5,501 nucleotides of DNA, from assembly GCA_050699035.1 (NCBI GenBank), contig JBOHDE010000243.1, positions 1-5,501 of the forward strand, in the 5' to 3' direction. This DNA comes from WHTB01 sp050699035. Its GTDB lineage: Bacteria > Actinomycetota > Actinomycetes > Propionibacteriales > Nocardioidaceae. The notes below the pieces were generated by a model. That model worked only from the letters and a program-made list of their open reading frames with translations, searched no databases and was not told the origin of the DNA. The translations under genes were made by a program, and so were the position numbers. Positions 4,732 to 5,501 of this stretch are shown piece after piece (position 1 is the first letter of the stretch; each line of letters begins with the position of its first letter).

Positions 4732-5501
4732 CGGACCACCGTTGGTGTTCTGCCACGGCACACCGTGGTCGTCGACCCTGTGGGTGCCGTACGCGGAGGC
4801 GCTGAGCGATCGATTCTCGGTGTACCTGTGGGACATGCCGGGCTACGGCCAGTCCTCGATGGACCCGCACCACCGGGTCTCGCTGGACGTGCAGGGCGAG
4901 CTGTTCGCCGACCTGGTCGGTCACTGGGGGCTCGACCGGCCCCACGTAGTCGCCCATGACTACGGCGGCGCGGTGTCGCTGCGGGCGCATCTCCTGCACG
5001 GCAGGGCGTACGACTCGCTCGCCCTCGTCGACGTGGTCGCGCTGGCGCCCTGGGGGTCGGACTACTTCCGGCTGGTCCACGACAACACGGCCGTCTTCGA
5101 GGCACTGCCACCGGCGATCCACCAGGGTGCCCTTCGGGCGTACGTGGAGGGCGCGAGCCACCACCGGCTAACCGAGGCAGCGGCGGAGCTGCTGATGGGA
5201 CCATGGCTCGGCCCGACCGGGCAGGCGGCGTTCTACCGGCAGATCGCGCAGGCCGACGAGAGCTACACCGACGAAGTGGAGCCGCTGTACGCCTCGCTCG
5301 ACCTGCCCGTCCTCGTCGCCTGGGGCACCGAGGACACCGTGATTCCGGTCGACCGTGCGCACCGGCTGGCGGAGCTGGTTCCAGGCGCACGGCTCGCGCT
5401 GATCGAAGATGCCGGACATCTGATCCAGCTCGACGCCCCGGTCGCGCTGACCGCCGTCCTCCAGCGCTGGCTCGACGAGAGGACCATGGCCAGCTGGCGC
5501 G
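4670..5501 (+). CDS. Alpha/beta hydrolase with aspartate nucleophile (epoxide hydrolase/dehalogenase-like), C-terminus cut
   Basis: From ATG 4670 the frame is open for 277 codons to the window edge, close to the usual 280-300 residue length. Fold landmarks are the oxyanion-region HGTPWSS (29-35), WDMPGYGQS (54-62), the nucleophile elbow AHDYGG with Asp97 instead of the commoner serine, the acid Asp222 in WGTEDTVIP, and His250 in AGHLIQLDAP. An Asp/Asp/His triad is characteristic of epoxide hydrolases and haloalkane or haloacid-type dehalogenases, which form an alkyl- or hydroxyalkyl-ester on Asp. The Trp that follows the nucleophile in typical haloalkane dehalogenases is Tyr98 here, so that activity is less likely. 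It is cytoplasmic, with no signal peptide. It overlaps the sirtuin gene by 62 bp, with a weak GAGAGA ribosome site 9 nt before ATG; later in-frame starts would remove the first strands. The substrate is unknown. Confidence 0.88.
   Translation, partial: MRLDQEYAWRGRRVRWTRWGDGPPLVFCHGTPWSSTLWVPYAEALSDRFSVYLWDMPGYGQSSMDPHHRVSLDVQGELFADLVGHWGLDRPHVVAHDYGGAVSLRAHLLHGRAYDSLALVDVVALAPWGSDYFRLVHDNTAVFEALPPAIHQGALRAYVEGASHHRLTEAAAELLMGPWLGPTGQAAFYRQIAQADESYTDEVEPLYASLDLPVLVAWGTEDTVIPVDRAHRLAELVPGARLALIEDAGHLIQLDAPVALTAVLQRWLDERTMASWR

Noticed and set aside
4446..5390. Minus-strand open frame of 314 codons opposite the sirtuin and hydrolase genes
   Set aside because: Proline/arginine-rich shadow; the plus strand has both a sirtuin signature and an intact hydrolase triad.
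5486..5501. ATG preceded by GAGAGG near the right edge, as a possible new gene start
   Set aside because: It is in frame with the hydrolase (codon 273) and no hydrolase stop is visible, so it is most simply an internal methionine.
1..5501. tRNA/rRNA genes, CRISPR arrays, transposase or insertion-sequence ends, riboswitches
   Set aside because: No cloverleaf-like segment, regularly spaced repeat, transposase motif or long structured leader was found; the gaps between genes are only 104, 10 and 65 bp.

Overview
The window is GC-rich DNA of the kind found in high-GC actinomycetes. The evidence is the strong G/C bias at third codon positions, the use of GTG and TTG starts, short ATGA/GTGA gene overlaps, and three genes whose starts sit only 6-7 nt downstream of a TANNNT -10 box, which is the leaderless-transcript pattern common in Actinobacteria. 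The genus cannot be named from the sequence. There are eight protein genes, two of them cut by the window edges. I found no RNA gene, mobile element, CRISPR array or long repeat. No gene-free stretch exceeds about 105 bp.

Left part (1-2662). A polytopic membrane protein is read leftwards from 566 and runs off the window. Diverging from it across 104 bp is a tightly packed operon: a soluble family 2 glycosyltransferase (671-1327), a CofC-like DUF2064/TIGR04282 nucleotidyltransferase-fold protein (1324-1977) and a class I SAM-dependent methyltransferase (1988-2662). The three operon genes are joined by a 4-bp overlap and a 10-bp gap. A sugar transferase, a nucleotide-sugar-like activating enzyme, a methyltransferase and a membrane protein together suggest synthesis and membrane handling of a modified glycan or glycosylated small molecule. 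The product is unknown, and this is the most interesting part of the window.

Middle (2659-3784). A universal stress protein (UspA) gene overlaps the methyltransferase stop by 4 bp but has its own strong Shine-Dalgarno sequence and possibly its own promoter. Its 3' end overlaps by 14 bp the 3' end of a convergent gene for a six-helix Pr6Pr-family membrane protein, read leftwards from a TTG at 3784.

Right part (3785-5501). A 65-bp region carries back-to-back promoters for the Pr6Pr gene and for a class II, SIRT4-like sirtuin (NAD-dependent protein deacylase, 3850-4731), with a perfect 7+7-bp dyad between the two -10 boxes. The sirtuin gene overlaps by 62 bp the start of an alpha/beta hydrolase gene that has an aspartate nucleophile, as in epoxide hydrolases and dehalogenases. 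That gene runs off the right edge. UspA and sirtuin genes both fit stress or metabolic-state responses, but nothing in the sequence ties them to the sugar operon beyond position.
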